The notes beneath the pieces are model-generated. The model was not told the DNA's origin. It saw only the letters and a program-made list of their open reading frames with translations, and ran no database searches. The position numbers and the translations under genes were made by a program. From positions 372,001 to 436,000 of the forward strand of contig NZ_VOBN01000002.1 in NCBI RefSeq assembly GCF_008370045.1: a stretch of 64,000 nucleotides of DNA, in the 5' to 3' direction. This document shows positions 9,359 to 18,174 of this stretch, in pieces; position 1 is the stretch's first letter, and the number at the start of each line of letters is the position of its first letter. The DNA comes from Pseudomonas sp. ANT_J12 (GTDB taxonomy: Bacteria; Pseudomonadota; Gammaproteobacteria; Pseudomonadales; Pseudomonadaceae).

Positions 9359-9712
9359 ACCGAGTACAGGGTCGACCCCTGCAGGGAAGGGTTTACCTGT
9401 GGTGAACGGGGTTGATCTGTGGGTAAAGGGCTTTTGTGGCGAGGGGGCTTGCCCCCGTTCGGCTGCGCAGCAGTCGTAAAACCGGTGAATGCGGTTCTCC
9501 TGTTGGAATGCTGGGGGAGTGCTTCGCACTCCAACGGGGGCAAGCCCCCTCGCCACAGGCAAGCTCGCTCGCCACAGGGTAGTGTTCGACTTAATAACTT
9601 CGTTCCCCGTGACAACAACCACCCATACGATTTCGAAATTTCTCTATTCACAATTTTTTCACCATCGCCAACCACCGTCTAAGCTTCAGACAAGTCCGAT
9701 CAATCTGCGTGA
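9359..9712. other. Intergenic stretch with REPIN, no gene
   Basis: Holds the right REPIN (9436-9556), then a half-REP CAAGCTCGCTCGCCACAG (9560-9577), then an AT-rich run up to the penicillin-binding protein gene that may contain its promoter. No open frame with coding character. Confidence 0.5.
9436..9556. repeat. REPIN, right flank of the RAYT gene
   Basis: Near-identical direct copy of the element at 8645-8764, with one extra G in the loop. The perfect conservation of the loop points to recent copying or gene conversion. Confidence 0.9.
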
Positions 9713-12700
9713 ATGGATCAGTCGACTATGGGCGCGTTATGGCAAAGCGATTCGAGTAAAACCGTGGTTCCGACTGAACGTGTGGATGATGCGCCTTTAC
9801 CTGAAAAACCCCGTCGCTCCAAGCACGGCTGGAAGGCGTTCTGGTTGTTGTTGCTGATTATCCTGGTGGTGCTGGGCCTGGCCGCTGCCAAGGAAATGCG
9901 CACGTCGAAGTTTCAGGCCCGGGAGGTCAGCAAATTTGCCGCGTCCCTGAGTTATGAGGTGCAACCCGGTCCGAGCGATGCGATTCGCTACCCCGGTGCC
10001 GGTCCGTTCGACTTGCGTCTGGGCTACAGCGCCATGGGGGATTTTCTGCCTCGGCTGCTCAAGCGCAACTATGTGATAGCCGCGCAAGCCCGTTTTTCCC
10101 CGGCGTTGATGAACTACACCGACAAGGGCTTTTTCGTGCCCTATTCGGAGAAGATCCAGGCCGGGCTGACGATCACCGATTGCCGCGCGGCGCCGTTGTA
10201 TCAGTTCAATTACCCGCAGCAGCTCTACTCCAGTTTCGAGTCGATTCCACCGGTGGTGGTCAACAGCTTGCTGTTCATCGAGAACCGTTTCCTGCTCGAT
10301 CCCAAACAGCCCCTGGCCAACCCCGCCGTGGACTGGCCGCGCTTCGGCATGGCCGCATGGTCCCAGGTGGCCAAGTTGATGCATCTGCCGGGGCAGTCGG
10401 CCGGCGGCAGTACCCTGGCGACGCAGCTGGAGAAGTACCGCCATTCCCCCGATGGCTTGACCGTGTCCGGCGCGGAGAAGATCCGGCAGATGATTTCCGC
10501 CAGCGTGCGGGCTTATCAGCCAGGGCCGCAAACCCTGGAAGTGCGGCAGAACGTGGTGCGTGATTACCTCAACAGCGTGCCGCTGTCGGCCGTCCCCGGC
10601 CACGGTGAAGTGCATGGCATGGCCGAAGGCCTGCGAGTCTGGTACGGCGCCGATTTCAACAAGGCCAATGAAACCCTGGCCAGCACCGCCACGGATCCAA
10701 AAACCATGGCCGCCAAAGGCCTGGCCCTGCGGGAAATGCTGTCGCTGATGATCGCCCAGCGTCGTCCTTCCCACTACCTGACCAAGGGTCACGAAGAACT
10801 GGCCGACCTCACTGACAGCCACATTCGCCTGCTCGCCCTGAACAATGTCATCGATGCACCACTGGCCGCCTCGGCGCTGGCCAGTCAAGTGACGTACCGC
10901 GACTGGCAGACCCAGCCGACCCTCCAGCCGATCGAAACCAACAAAGGCATCAGCACCGCCCGCAGCCGCTTGGCGTCGATGCTCAACCGTCCACTGTATG
11001 ACCTCGACCGCCTCGACCTGTCGGCCACCAGCACCTTGCAAAGTGACTTGCAGGCCCAGGCCACCGAATACCTCAAGCACCTGGCCGACCCGGTGTTCGC
11101 CGGGCAGATCGGCCTGATCGGCGAACGCTTGCTGACCCCCACGAGCACCCAGGCGGTGCGCTACAGCTTTACCCTGTTCGAGCTGACCCCGGACGGCTCC
11201 CGCGTGCGGGTGCAGACCGACAGCACCGACCAACCGTTCGACATCAACGAAGGCAGCAAACTGGAACTGGGCTCCACCGCCAAGATGCGGGTGCTGACCA
11301 CCTACTTGCAGATCATCTCCGAGCTGCACGACAAGTACGGCGACAAGACCGTGGCCGAGCTGAAGAAAACCGACGTGCCGGATCAGGATCGCCTGACCCG
11401 CTGGGTGGTCGATTACCTGATCCAGAACACCGACCGCAGCCTGCCGAAAATGCTCGGCGCCGCCCTTGACCGCAAATACTCGGCCAGCCCCGGCGAGGCG
11501 TTTTTCACCGGTGGCGGGTTGCACGTGTTCCACAACTTCCGCAACGAAGACAACGGCCGCATGCCGACCCTGCGCGATGCCATCCGCGAGTCGATCAACC
11601 TGCCGTTCATTCGGCTGATGCGCGACATCGTGCGCTACACCACCTATTCCGGGCCCAACAGCAGCGCCGAACTGCTCAAGGACGACCGCGACCCACGCCG
11701 TCAGGAATACCTGGCTTCGTTTGCCGACAAGGAAGGCACGTCGTTCCTGCTCAAGTTCTGGAAAAAGTACAAAAACAAGGACACTGACGCGCGCCTGGAA
11801 ACCTTCCTCGACAGCATGCGCCCGACCCCGATTCGCATGGCCGCCGTGCACCGTTACCTCTACCCGGACGCCGAGCAAGCCGCCTTCAACACCTTCGTGC
11901 GCGCACACCTCAAAGGCGCCAAAGTCACCGAAAAACTCACCGACGAACGTCTGGAGCGCCTGTACCTGAGCTACGGCCCCGGCTCGTATGACCTGCCGGA
12001 CCAGGGTTTCATCGCCAAGGTCCACCCGCTGGACCTGTGGCTGATCGGTTACCTGCTGGGCCACCCCGACGCCAAGTGGAGCGAGATCGTCAAGGCCAGC
12101 CAGTTCGAACGCCAGGAAGTTTATAGCTGGCTGTTCAAGAGCAAACACAAAGGCGCCCGGGACAGCCGCATCCGCACCATGCTCGAGATCGAGGCGTTCC
12201 TCGACATTCACCAGCGCTGGCAGAAAGTCGGCTACCCGTTCGATCACCTGGTGCCGTCACTGGCCACCGCCATCGGCAGCTCCGGCGACCGCCCCGCCGC
12301 GTTGGCCGAGTTGATCGGCACCATCCTCAACGACGGCATCCGCATGCCGACCCTGCGCATCGACAGTCTGCATTTTGCGGCCAACACACCGTATGAAACC
12401 CAGGTGATCAACGACCCCAACGTCGGCAAACGCGTGATGCCTTCAGAAGTCGCTGCGGCCATGCGCGAGGCCTTGTCCCACGTGGTGGATGCCGGTACTG
12501 CAAAACGGGTCTCTGGCAGTTTCAAAACCCCGGACGGCACACCGCTGGCCATGGGCGGAAAGACTGGCACCGGGGATAACCGTATCGAAGCGATTGGCTC
12601 TGGCGGCAGGATTCTGAGTTCGAAGTCGATCAACCGCACCGCGACCTTCGTCTTCTATATCGGCGAGCATCACTTCGGCACTTTGACCGCGTTCGTGCCG

Positions 12701-12838
12701 GGTCGCTCGGCGGAACAATTCAAGTTCACCTCGGCGTTGCCCGTGCAAGTGCTCAAGGGCATGGCGCCGATCCTGACCCCGTATTTGCAGCCGGGTCGCA
12801 ACACGGAGTGCGCGGCGCCGACGATGGCACAACGCTAA
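9713..12838 (+). CDS. Class A penicillin-binding protein (GT51 transglycosylase plus transpeptidase-like domain)
   Basis: A 1041-residue bifunctional peptidoglycan synthase-like protein. One membrane helix (about residues 43-61) follows a short basic cytoplasmic tail. The GT51 domain shows FIENRFLLDP with the expected catalytic Glu at 190, and GGSTLATQLEKYR about 50 residues later. The transpeptidase-like part has SxxK as S521-T-A-K524, an SxN-like ESINLP, and KTGT with Lys 950. The protein is longer than E. coli PBP1A or PBP1C because of an insert of about 250 residues between the SxN and KTG regions. All hallmark residues are present, so activity is likely. It is a single gene; ATG 9728 is a possible alternative start. 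Confidence 0.88.
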   Translation: MDQSTMGALWQSDSSKTVVPTERVDDAPLPEKPRRSKHGWKAFWLLLLIILVVLGLAAAKEMRTSKFQAREVSKFAASLSYEVQPGPSDAIRYPGAGPFDLRLGYSAMGDFLPRLLKRNYVIAAQARFSPALMNYTDKGFFVPYSEKIQAGLTITDCRAAPLYQFNYPQQLYSSFESIPPVVVNSLLFIENRFLLDPKQPLANPAVDWPRFGMAAWSQVAKLMHLPGQSAGGSTLATQLEKYRHSPDGLTVSGAEKIRQMISASVRAYQPGPQTLEVRQNVVRDYLNSVPLSAVPGHGEVHGMAEGLRVWYGADFNKANETLASTATDPKTMAAKGLALREMLSLMIAQRRPSHYLTKGHEELADLTDSHIRLLALNNVIDAPLAASALASQVTYRDWQTQPTLQPIETNKGISTARSRLASMLNRPLYDLDRLDLSATSTLQSDLQAQATEYLKHLADPVFAGQIGLIGERLLTPTSTQAVRYSFTLFELTPDGSRVRVQTDSTDQPFDINEGSKLELGSTAKMRVLTTYLQIISELHDKYGDKTVAELKKTDVPDQDRLTRWVVDYLIQNTDRSLPKMLGAALDRKYSASPGEAFFTGGGLHVFHNFRNEDNGRMPTLRDAIRESINLPFIRLMRDIVRYTTYSGPNSSAELLKDDRDPRRQEYLASFADKEGTSFLLKFWKKYKNKDTDARLETFLDSMRPTPIRMAAVHRYLYPDAEQAAFNTFVRAHLKGAKVTEKLTDERLERLYLSYGPGSYDLPDQGFIAKVHPLDLWLIGYLLGHPDAKWSEIVKASQFERQEVYSWLFKSKHKGARDSRIRTMLEIEAFLDIHQRWQKVGYPFDHLVPSLATAIGSSGDRPAALAELIGTILNDGIRMPTLRIDSLHFAANTPYETQVINDPNVGKRVMPSEVAAAMREALSHVVDAGTAKRVSGSFKTPDGTPLAMGGKTGTGDNRIEAIGSGGRILSSKSINRTATFVFYIGEHHFGTLTAFVPGRSAEQFKFTSALPVQVLKGMAPILTPYLQPGRNTECAAPTMAQR

Positions 12839-13032
12839 TGCCGGAGGTCGCCGTGGCGTTTTCCTACGGCGATCACGGCATTGGTTACAAAGGTGGTAAT
12901 TAATTATTTTCGGCAATCCAATTCCTGATCGTTAACTCGACATTCTTCAACTTCAGGAACAGACATTTAGACTTTTATTCTTCACGCCAGCGGATAGTTT
13001 TAGGGCTTCTCCTAACGTGAAGATCATTCAAT
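12839..13032. other. AT-rich gap before the effector gene
   Basis: Clearly more AT-rich than the flanking genes. It probably contains the promoter of the large effector gene, but no convincing -35/-10 pair was identified. Confidence 0.3.
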
Positions 13033-16000
13033 ATGTTTCAGTCACAAACAGTAAACAACTTGGTTGAATCGGACAACTCCGATAACAATAAAGGTCGTCA
13101 TTACCCCTTCATCAAAGAAACACTCAACAGCGCTTTTACCCAGGCGTCCATTGAAAGAGTGCGGACGTTGGGCAAGGTCCGCCCCGTCCGCGAGTCCTGG
13201 TTCAACAGCGCCGACGAAGACCTGGCCAATGCCAACGTGGAATCCTGGACCCGCCAGAATGCGGTGGATCGCCTGCTCACTGTGCTTCAGGACATCCATG
13301 CCTTTGCCGAACCTTTGCTCAGGGCTGCACTGCAACGCCAATATGGGCTGAACCTTGATGTACGAGCCACTTGGTTAAATCTGTATATCCCCAAGGAACA
13401 TCCCTGGTATGTGATTGATACGTCCAAGGGTGTCACCACCCGCAAAGTGTCTTTACTGGATGCGGCACTGCATAACTTCGCAAGTTCCGACACCTTTGAA
13501 CCTCAATCGGACTTTATTACCCAGCCCGATGAACACGGGCACTTCGAAGTGGTGCCAATCAAACAACAAATGTCGCTCAAACAGTTCCAGACACTGTGCC
13601 GCGAGTTGAATATCGGCCGCCGTTACCGGCGTCATCTTCAACAGGTCCTGTTGCCGTCCAGCCCGGTGGCCGCAGGGGCCTTGCAACACTTTGTCATCCT
13701 CAACCAGAAGGCCGCGTTCAAGGCCGCCTTGCACCTGGCGCTGCAGACCCGTGACATCAGCCCCCAGGCACACCGCGGGTTGCTGGCCGTGCTCCACGGC
13801 TTCCCGAACCTGACCCTGGATGGCAATCTCCTGCAAGCCTGCGACCTGCGCCTGATGGACACCACCCTGACCGGCATCCTGATGTTTACCCCGACGCCAT
13901 CCCCGCACAATCGCGCGTCCAACCGCATGCTGGCGTACGTCCCCCACGACCCGGAGCACCCCCTCAAGGAATACCCGTCGGCGACCGCTTGCATCGTCGA
14001 ACTCGGTCGCCAACTGCGGGAGAACAAAAGCCTGCCGTCGACCGGGCAGACCTATCGGCAGTTCTTCAGCCAGTTTGTCGACCAGCAACAGCGCGGGCAT
14101 TTTTTTGCCGGCCTGGAGCAACGCCTGAGCCAGGTCAAATGGCACGAGTTGGCGCCGACCGATCCCGGCCCGAGCTGGCGTGATACACCGGTGCCCCGGC
14201 CCAAACTCGAGGCCAGCGCCGTGCCGATCACCGGTGCGCTGTGGGAGCATCGGTACCAGCAGGCACTGAACAAGATCCTCAATGATGGCCGTGAGATCGC
14301 GGTCTCCACCGGCGATGCCGACAGCCGCTCGCGCTGGGCCTGGTGGGACAATTTCAAGAAAATGCTCTCGGACATTTTCAACGTCGCGCTGATGGTGGTG
14401 GCCCCGTTCGTGCCGGGCCTGGGGGAATTGATGCTGGCCTACACCGCCTATCAACTGACCACGAATGTGATCGAGGGCGTGGTCGATCTGGCTGAAGGCC
14501 AATGGACGGAAGCCGCCGAGCATGTGATTGGCGTGGTCACCGACGTCGTTCAACTGGCCGCGTTGGGTGTCGGTGGCACGGTCGGCGAAGTGTTCAAACT
14601 CAAACTGTCGCCGCTGATCGAAGGCATGACCCCGGTGCAACTGCCCGGCGGTAAAACCAGGCTGTGGAACCCTGACCTCAGCCCGTATGAACAACAGATC
14701 CGCCTGGAGCAGGACTCCAAGCCCAATGACCTGGGCCTGCGCAACATCGAAGGCCAGGACATCCTGCTCCTCGACCAAGGGACCTACCACGTCAAAAAAA
14801 ACCCCGACACCGGCGAGCATCGCATCCAGCACCCCACTCGTCCCGAGGCCTACGCACCGAAAATCAGCCATAACGGCCACGGCGCCTGGCTGCTCGAAGG
14901 GGAAAACCCGCGCACCTGGGACGCCTACACCCTGATGAAACGCCTCGGCCATCGCACCGATGGCTTCAACGCCGACCAACTGGAGAACATCCGCCGGGTC
15001 AGTGGCACGGACGAAGGGGTGCTGCGCCGCATGCATGTCGAGCAGACCCCGCCACCGTTGCTGCTGGACGACACCCTCAAGCGCTACCAGGCCATCAAGG
15101 ATATCGCCGTGGTCCGCGAGCAAATTCGCTCGGGGTCGGCCATGGAACCCTCGTCCTACTGGTTCGAACAATTGGTCACTGAACTGCCCGGCTGGCCGGC
15201 GGACTACGCGCTGAACGTCTACGAACGCTCCAACCTGACCGGCATGTACCGCGCCTATGGCAGCGCCCCGGCAACCGCGCGCCGAACGCTGAACCTCAGC
15301 CTCGCCGAGGTGATGGCCGGCAGGCTCCCGGAGCGGGTCGCGGGCTTTCTGGACGAGGCGCAACTGGCCCGTTTGCTCGGTGCACACTTGCCCGCCGATG
15401 CGCGGGTACAAGCATTGCGTGATCGCTTGATTGCGCGGGTGAATGAGCGCAAGGCCGACCTCGCGGACTACCTGTACCGCGCCAGGGCCATCAGCCAGAA
15501 CGCCAAGGTCTTGCGCTTGCAACAGCAATACCCGGACTTGCCGACGGACGTCGCCGAAACCCTGTTGGCCGGCGCCGGCAGCAGCGAACTGGCGACACTC
15601 GCCGAACCGCAGCGCATCCCCCTGCGCCTCCGGGGCCTGGCGCGTGAATGCGCGTTTGAAACCCGCACGGCGCGGGCCTTTGAAGGTTTCTACCAGCGCG
15701 ACCGCGTGACCATCGACACCGAACGCCTGGCCCTGAACGTGCTGCGGCTCAACAGCGACACCTTCAACGGATTGCGCATCGAGGTGCGTGACGGCACCTT
15801 CGACGGCCCGTTGCGCTGCCGGGTCGGCGCCGATGAGGCCGCGAGCGTCACAGTGCTGGTGCGTGATGAACACGGACGCTACGAGGTGCGTGACCACGAA
15901 AACCGCCCGTTGCATCCTGCCTTCAATCTGTACGAGGCGATTCTGCGCGCCATGCCTGAAACGTCGCGCCTGGAACTCGGCTACCGCCCCGGCGAGGGCG

Positions 16001-16263
16001 CCTGGTTCAAGGAATGGCTGATGGTCAAGGCCGAGCCACCGGCCGCACGGCGCACCGCGTTGCTGGAGCCGCCGATCCGGCCGGTGGCCCAGCGCGAGAC
16101 CCTGCTGCTGTTGCGCGGCCCTGCACTGTCCCGGGAAGCCAGGACGGTTGGGCAACGGGTGCTGGATCTGTATCCGCATTTCAGCGAACAGGACGTGGAA
16201 GTCTTTCTCCACTCGTTGCCCCGTGATGCCGACCCCGTCCAGGTGCTCAAGGCCCTGGAGTAG
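13033..16263 (+). CDS. DUF6543 (dermonecrotic toxin-like) N-terminal part of a split NEL effector
   Basis: A frame of 1076 residues that ends at an in-frame TAG. The first 600 residues resemble the DUF6543/dermonecrotic-toxin-like N-terminus found in large Pseudomonas toxins, with a hydrophobic region at about 455-480 (VALMVVAPFVPGLGELMLAY) that could insert in membranes. Residues about 600-1076 are an alpha-helical linker of the kind that leads into leucine-rich repeats. No signal peptide is seen. The next frame, 16267-17979, is in the same reading frame and supplies the missing LRR and NEL parts; a restored product would be 1648 residues, a usual length for this family. As written the gene makes only the N-terminal module, unless the stop is read through. 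GC-rich, codon use like the neighbours. Confidence 0.85.
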   Translation: MFQSQTVNNLVESDNSDNNKGRHYPFIKETLNSAFTQASIERVRTLGKVRPVRESWFNSADEDLANANVESWTRQNAVDRLLTVLQDIHAFAEPLLRAALQRQYGLNLDVRATWLNLYIPKEHPWYVIDTSKGVTTRKVSLLDAALHNFASSDTFEPQSDFITQPDEHGHFEVVPIKQQMSLKQFQTLCRELNIGRRYRRHLQQVLLPSSPVAAGALQHFVILNQKAAFKAALHLALQTRDISPQAHRGLLAVLHGFPNLTLDGNLLQACDLRLMDTTLTGILMFTPTPSPHNRASNRMLAYVPHDPEHPLKEYPSATACIVELGRQLRENKSLPSTGQTYRQFFSQFVDQQQRGHFFAGLEQRLSQVKWHELAPTDPGPSWRDTPVPRPKLEASAVPITGALWEHRYQQALNKILNDGREIAVSTGDADSRSRWAWWDNFKKMLSDIFNVALMVVAPFVPGLGELMLAYTAYQLTTNVIEGVVDLAEGQWTEAAEHVIGVVTDVVQLAALGVGGTVGEVFKLKLSPLIEGMTPVQLPGGKTRLWNPDLSPYEQQIRLEQDSKPNDLGLRNIEGQDILLLDQGTYHVKKNPDTGEHRIQHPTRPEAYAPKISHNGHGAWLLEGENPRTWDAYTLMKRLGHRTDGFNADQLENIRRVSGTDEGVLRRMHVEQTPPPLLLDDTLKRYQAIKDIAVVREQIRSGSAMEPSSYWFEQLVTELPGWPADYALNVYERSNLTGMYRAYGSAPATARRTLNLSLAEVMAGRLPERVAGFLDEAQLARLLGAHLPADARVQALRDRLIARVNERKADLADYLYRARAISQNAKVLRLQQQYPDLPTDVAETLLAGAGSSELATLAEPQRIPLRLRGLARECAFETRTARAFEGFYQRDRVTIDTERLALNVLRLNSDTFNGLRIEVRDGTFDGPLRCRVGADEAASVTVLVRDEHGRYEVRDHENRPLHPAFNLYEAILRAMPETSRLELGYRPGEGAWFKEWLMVKAEPPAARRTALLEPPIRPVAQRETLLLLRGPALSREARTVGQRVLDLYPHFSEQDVEVFLHSLPRDADPVQVLKALE
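16261..16263 (+). other. In-frame amber stop inside a DUF6543-LRR-NEL gene
   Basis: Codon 1077 counted from 13033 is TAG. The flanking residues read VLKALE-stop-ELNKLRNVLSTWQ, one continuous helical sequence, so a CAG (Gln) to TAG change is the simplest origin. GGAG just before the stop and a TTG six bases after it could allow restart. Confidence 0.9.
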
Positions 16264-16266
16264 GAA

Positions 16267-17979
16267 TTGAACAAGTTGCGCAACGTGCTCAGCACCTGGC
16301 AGGAACAGGTGGCGGTGTCCCTGCCCGACGAGGCCGCCATTGCGCCCGATGCCGTCAGGCATGTGGCCGACCGCCTGGTGGAATGCTTCGAGCGAAAACC
16401 CCGGGTGTTCGATGAACGCAGTACGTCGCTGAGCGGCGGTTATGCGCTGGACCTGTCCAGCGATTTGCGGCGCTACAACCTGGAACGCTGGTGGAAAAAA
16501 CTGCCGGACATCAGGCCCTGGCTCGAGCAGATCACCACGCTGAATCTCGATGGCATGGATTTCTCGCTGCGCTCGGACGGGATGTTGCGCAATTTCACCC
16601 AACTGCGCCAGTTCAGCGCGCGCCGCTGCGGCCTGACGGGCCTGCCGGCCGGAGTCGGAAAGATGTCCGGCCTCGAAACCCTGCGCCTGAGCGACAACCG
16701 CATCCGCCTGACCGAGGAGGCCGTGGCGCAACTGGCCAACCTGACCCGCCTGCAAACCCTGCGCCTGGAATACAACGTGCTGGGCCTGCCACCGAACGTC
16801 CAGCGCATGCCGCGCCTGAAGGTCCTCAACCTCGCCTACACGGGCCTCGCCACCTGGCCCGAGGGCTTGCTGAGCCGGCCGCGTCCCCGGGGCTTTTTCC
16901 TCGACCTGTCGGGTAACCCGATCAACACCGTTCCCCGGGCCATACGCGGCTCGAGCAATGCGTGGACGGTCGCCCGGACGCGACTGGACGCCCGCCAATT
17001 GCTCGACGCCCATCGTCAGACGTTGTATTCGTACCGCCGCTCGGTGGGCCTGCACCGGGAGAACATCTACGAACCGCTGGCGCAACGGGCGCGGGACAAA
17101 TGGCCGCTCAATGACGACACCTCACTGTGGGGCAATCGCTCTCCTGGCCTGGGCACCTGGCGCGCCGAAGCCTGGGACCACTTGATGAACGAAGCCAACA
17201 GCGAAGGGTTTTTCCGGCTCATCGACAGCCTGACCACCTCCGCCGATTACCGGGCCGGCGGCTGGGTGCGGGAACAACTGTCGCGCCGGGTCTGGGAACT
17301 GATCGATGCCATGGACCTGGACACGCCCTTGCGCGAAAAGCTGTTCCGCACCGCTGAAAACCCGGAAAACTGCGCGGATGCCCGCTCCGAGCTGTTCAAC
17401 AGCATGGGGGTGCAGGCGCTGGTGTCCCAGGCTTACGCCTATTCGACGTCGGCGATTGAACTGGAGCCGCGGCTGGTGAAATTGGCCAAAGGTGCGACGC
17501 GCCTGGACCGGGTCAACGACATCGCCCGGGCCGATTCCCTGTCGCGCCCCAGCCGGGCCGAAGAGGTGGAAATCTACCTGGCGTATCAAACATCACTGGC
17601 GCGACGCCTGGACCTGCCCTGGCAGTCCGACTCCATGCTCTACCGAACTGTCGCGGCGGTGCCGGACGAGGCCATCGACCGGGCCTATGCCACCGTGATG
17701 GAACTGGAAAGCGGCGACGGGCTGGTCAATGGCATGCTCGAACAACCGTTCTGGGAAAACTATTTGCGAGAGACCTACCCCGAGCAATGGCTGGCCAACG
17801 ACCAGGATTTTGATCAGCAGCTGGACGCCCTGGAAGAACAGCGCAACGCCACCGGCAGCCAGCCAGCGATGAGTGATCAGGCCTACACGACCCGGCTCAA
17901 TGAGTTGACTTACAACCGACTGACACTGGGCCGCCACCTGACCCGCGAGCTGCTGAAAAAGCAGGGGCTGGAGGCATAA
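16267..17979 (+). CDS. LRR plus NEL-type E3 ubiquitin ligase part of a split effector
   Basis: A frame of 570 residues read from a TTG; 4 bases separate it from the upstream frame. Leucine-rich repeats occupy about residues 85-215 (MSGLETLRLSDNRI, LTRLQTLRLEYN, MPRLKVLNLAYTGL, RGFFLDLSGNPI). The C-terminal 300 residues look like the novel E3 ligase domain of IpaH/SspH/SlrP effectors. Its catalytic C-x-D motif is NPENCADARSE, with Cys369 (codon 1447 of the fused gene) and Asp371. The helical core around SEGFFRLIDSLTTSADYR is also typical. NEL ligases move ubiquitin to host proteins, so the target would be eukaryotic. TTG start and the GGAG 6 bases upstream make separate translation possible but weak; otherwise this is a pseudogene half. 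Confidence 0.85.
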   Translation: MNKLRNVLSTWQEQVAVSLPDEAAIAPDAVRHVADRLVECFERKPRVFDERSTSLSGGYALDLSSDLRRYNLERWWKKLPDIRPWLEQITTLNLDGMDFSLRSDGMLRNFTQLRQFSARRCGLTGLPAGVGKMSGLETLRLSDNRIRLTEEAVAQLANLTRLQTLRLEYNVLGLPPNVQRMPRLKVLNLAYTGLATWPEGLLSRPRPRGFFLDLSGNPINTVPRAIRGSSNAWTVARTRLDARQLLDAHRQTLYSYRRSVGLHRENIYEPLAQRARDKWPLNDDTSLWGNRSPGLGTWRAEAWDHLMNEANSEGFFRLIDSLTTSADYRAGGWVREQLSRRVWELIDAMDLDTPLREKLFRTAENPENCADARSELFNSMGVQALVSQAYAYSTSAIELEPRLVKLAKGATRLDRVNDIARADSLSRPSRAEEVEIYLAYQTSLARRLDLPWQSDSMLYRTVAAVPDEAIDRAYATVMELESGDGLVNGMLEQPFWENYLRETYPEQWLANDQDFDQQLDALEEQRNATGSQPAMSDQAYTTRLNELTYNRLTLGRHLTRELLKKQGLEA

Positions 17980-18009
17980 AGCCGATCAGCCAAGCCTGAC
18001 ACCGAACTT

Positions 18010-18150
18010 GTGGCCAGGGGGCTGCTGTGGCGGGGGGGCTTGCTGTGGCGAGGGGGCTTGCCCCCGCTGGGCTGCGAAGCGGCCCCTCTCTTTTGCCGGA
18101 GAAAGGAGAGGACTGCTGTGCAGTTCAACGGGGGCAAGCCCCCTCGCCAC
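18010..18150. repeat. REPIN with tripled left arm
   Basis: Three successive REP heads start at 18010, 18027 and 18045 (GTGGCCAGGGGGCT, GTGGCGGGGGGGCTTG, GTGGCGAGGGGGCTTG). They are followed by a loop of about 65 bases and one complete right arm that ends CCCCCTCGCCAC. The element lies between the convergent effector and fimbrial genes. Confidence 0.85.
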
Positions 18151-18174
18151 AAGTGCGGTGTCGCGCCTACAGGC

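Larger units (their letters stand above)
8645..9556 (+). mobile_element. REPIN-RAYT-REPIN unit
   Basis: A transposase gene lies between two near-identical REPINs of 120 and 121 bases in direct orientation, a layout in which a RAYT is flanked by its own substrate repeats. RAYTs are domesticated relatives of IS200/IS605 transposases and are thought to mobilise REPINs of matching sequence. I see no target-site duplication. Confidence 0.8.

Noticed and set aside
8645..9556. CRISPR array or IS element with terminal inverted repeats
   Set aside because: Only two repeats, no spacers of equal length; the flanks are REPINs in direct orientation and the gene is a RAYT.
9797..12247. Long antisense frame across the penicillin-binding protein
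   Set aside because: The plus-strand frame has all GT51 and transpeptidase motifs; the antisense product has low-complexity Ala/Gly/Val-rich sequence.
13453..17085. Very long open frame on the minus strand across the NEL effector
   Set aside because: It is antisense to two frames with clear domains, lacks family motifs and is explained by GC-rich third positions.
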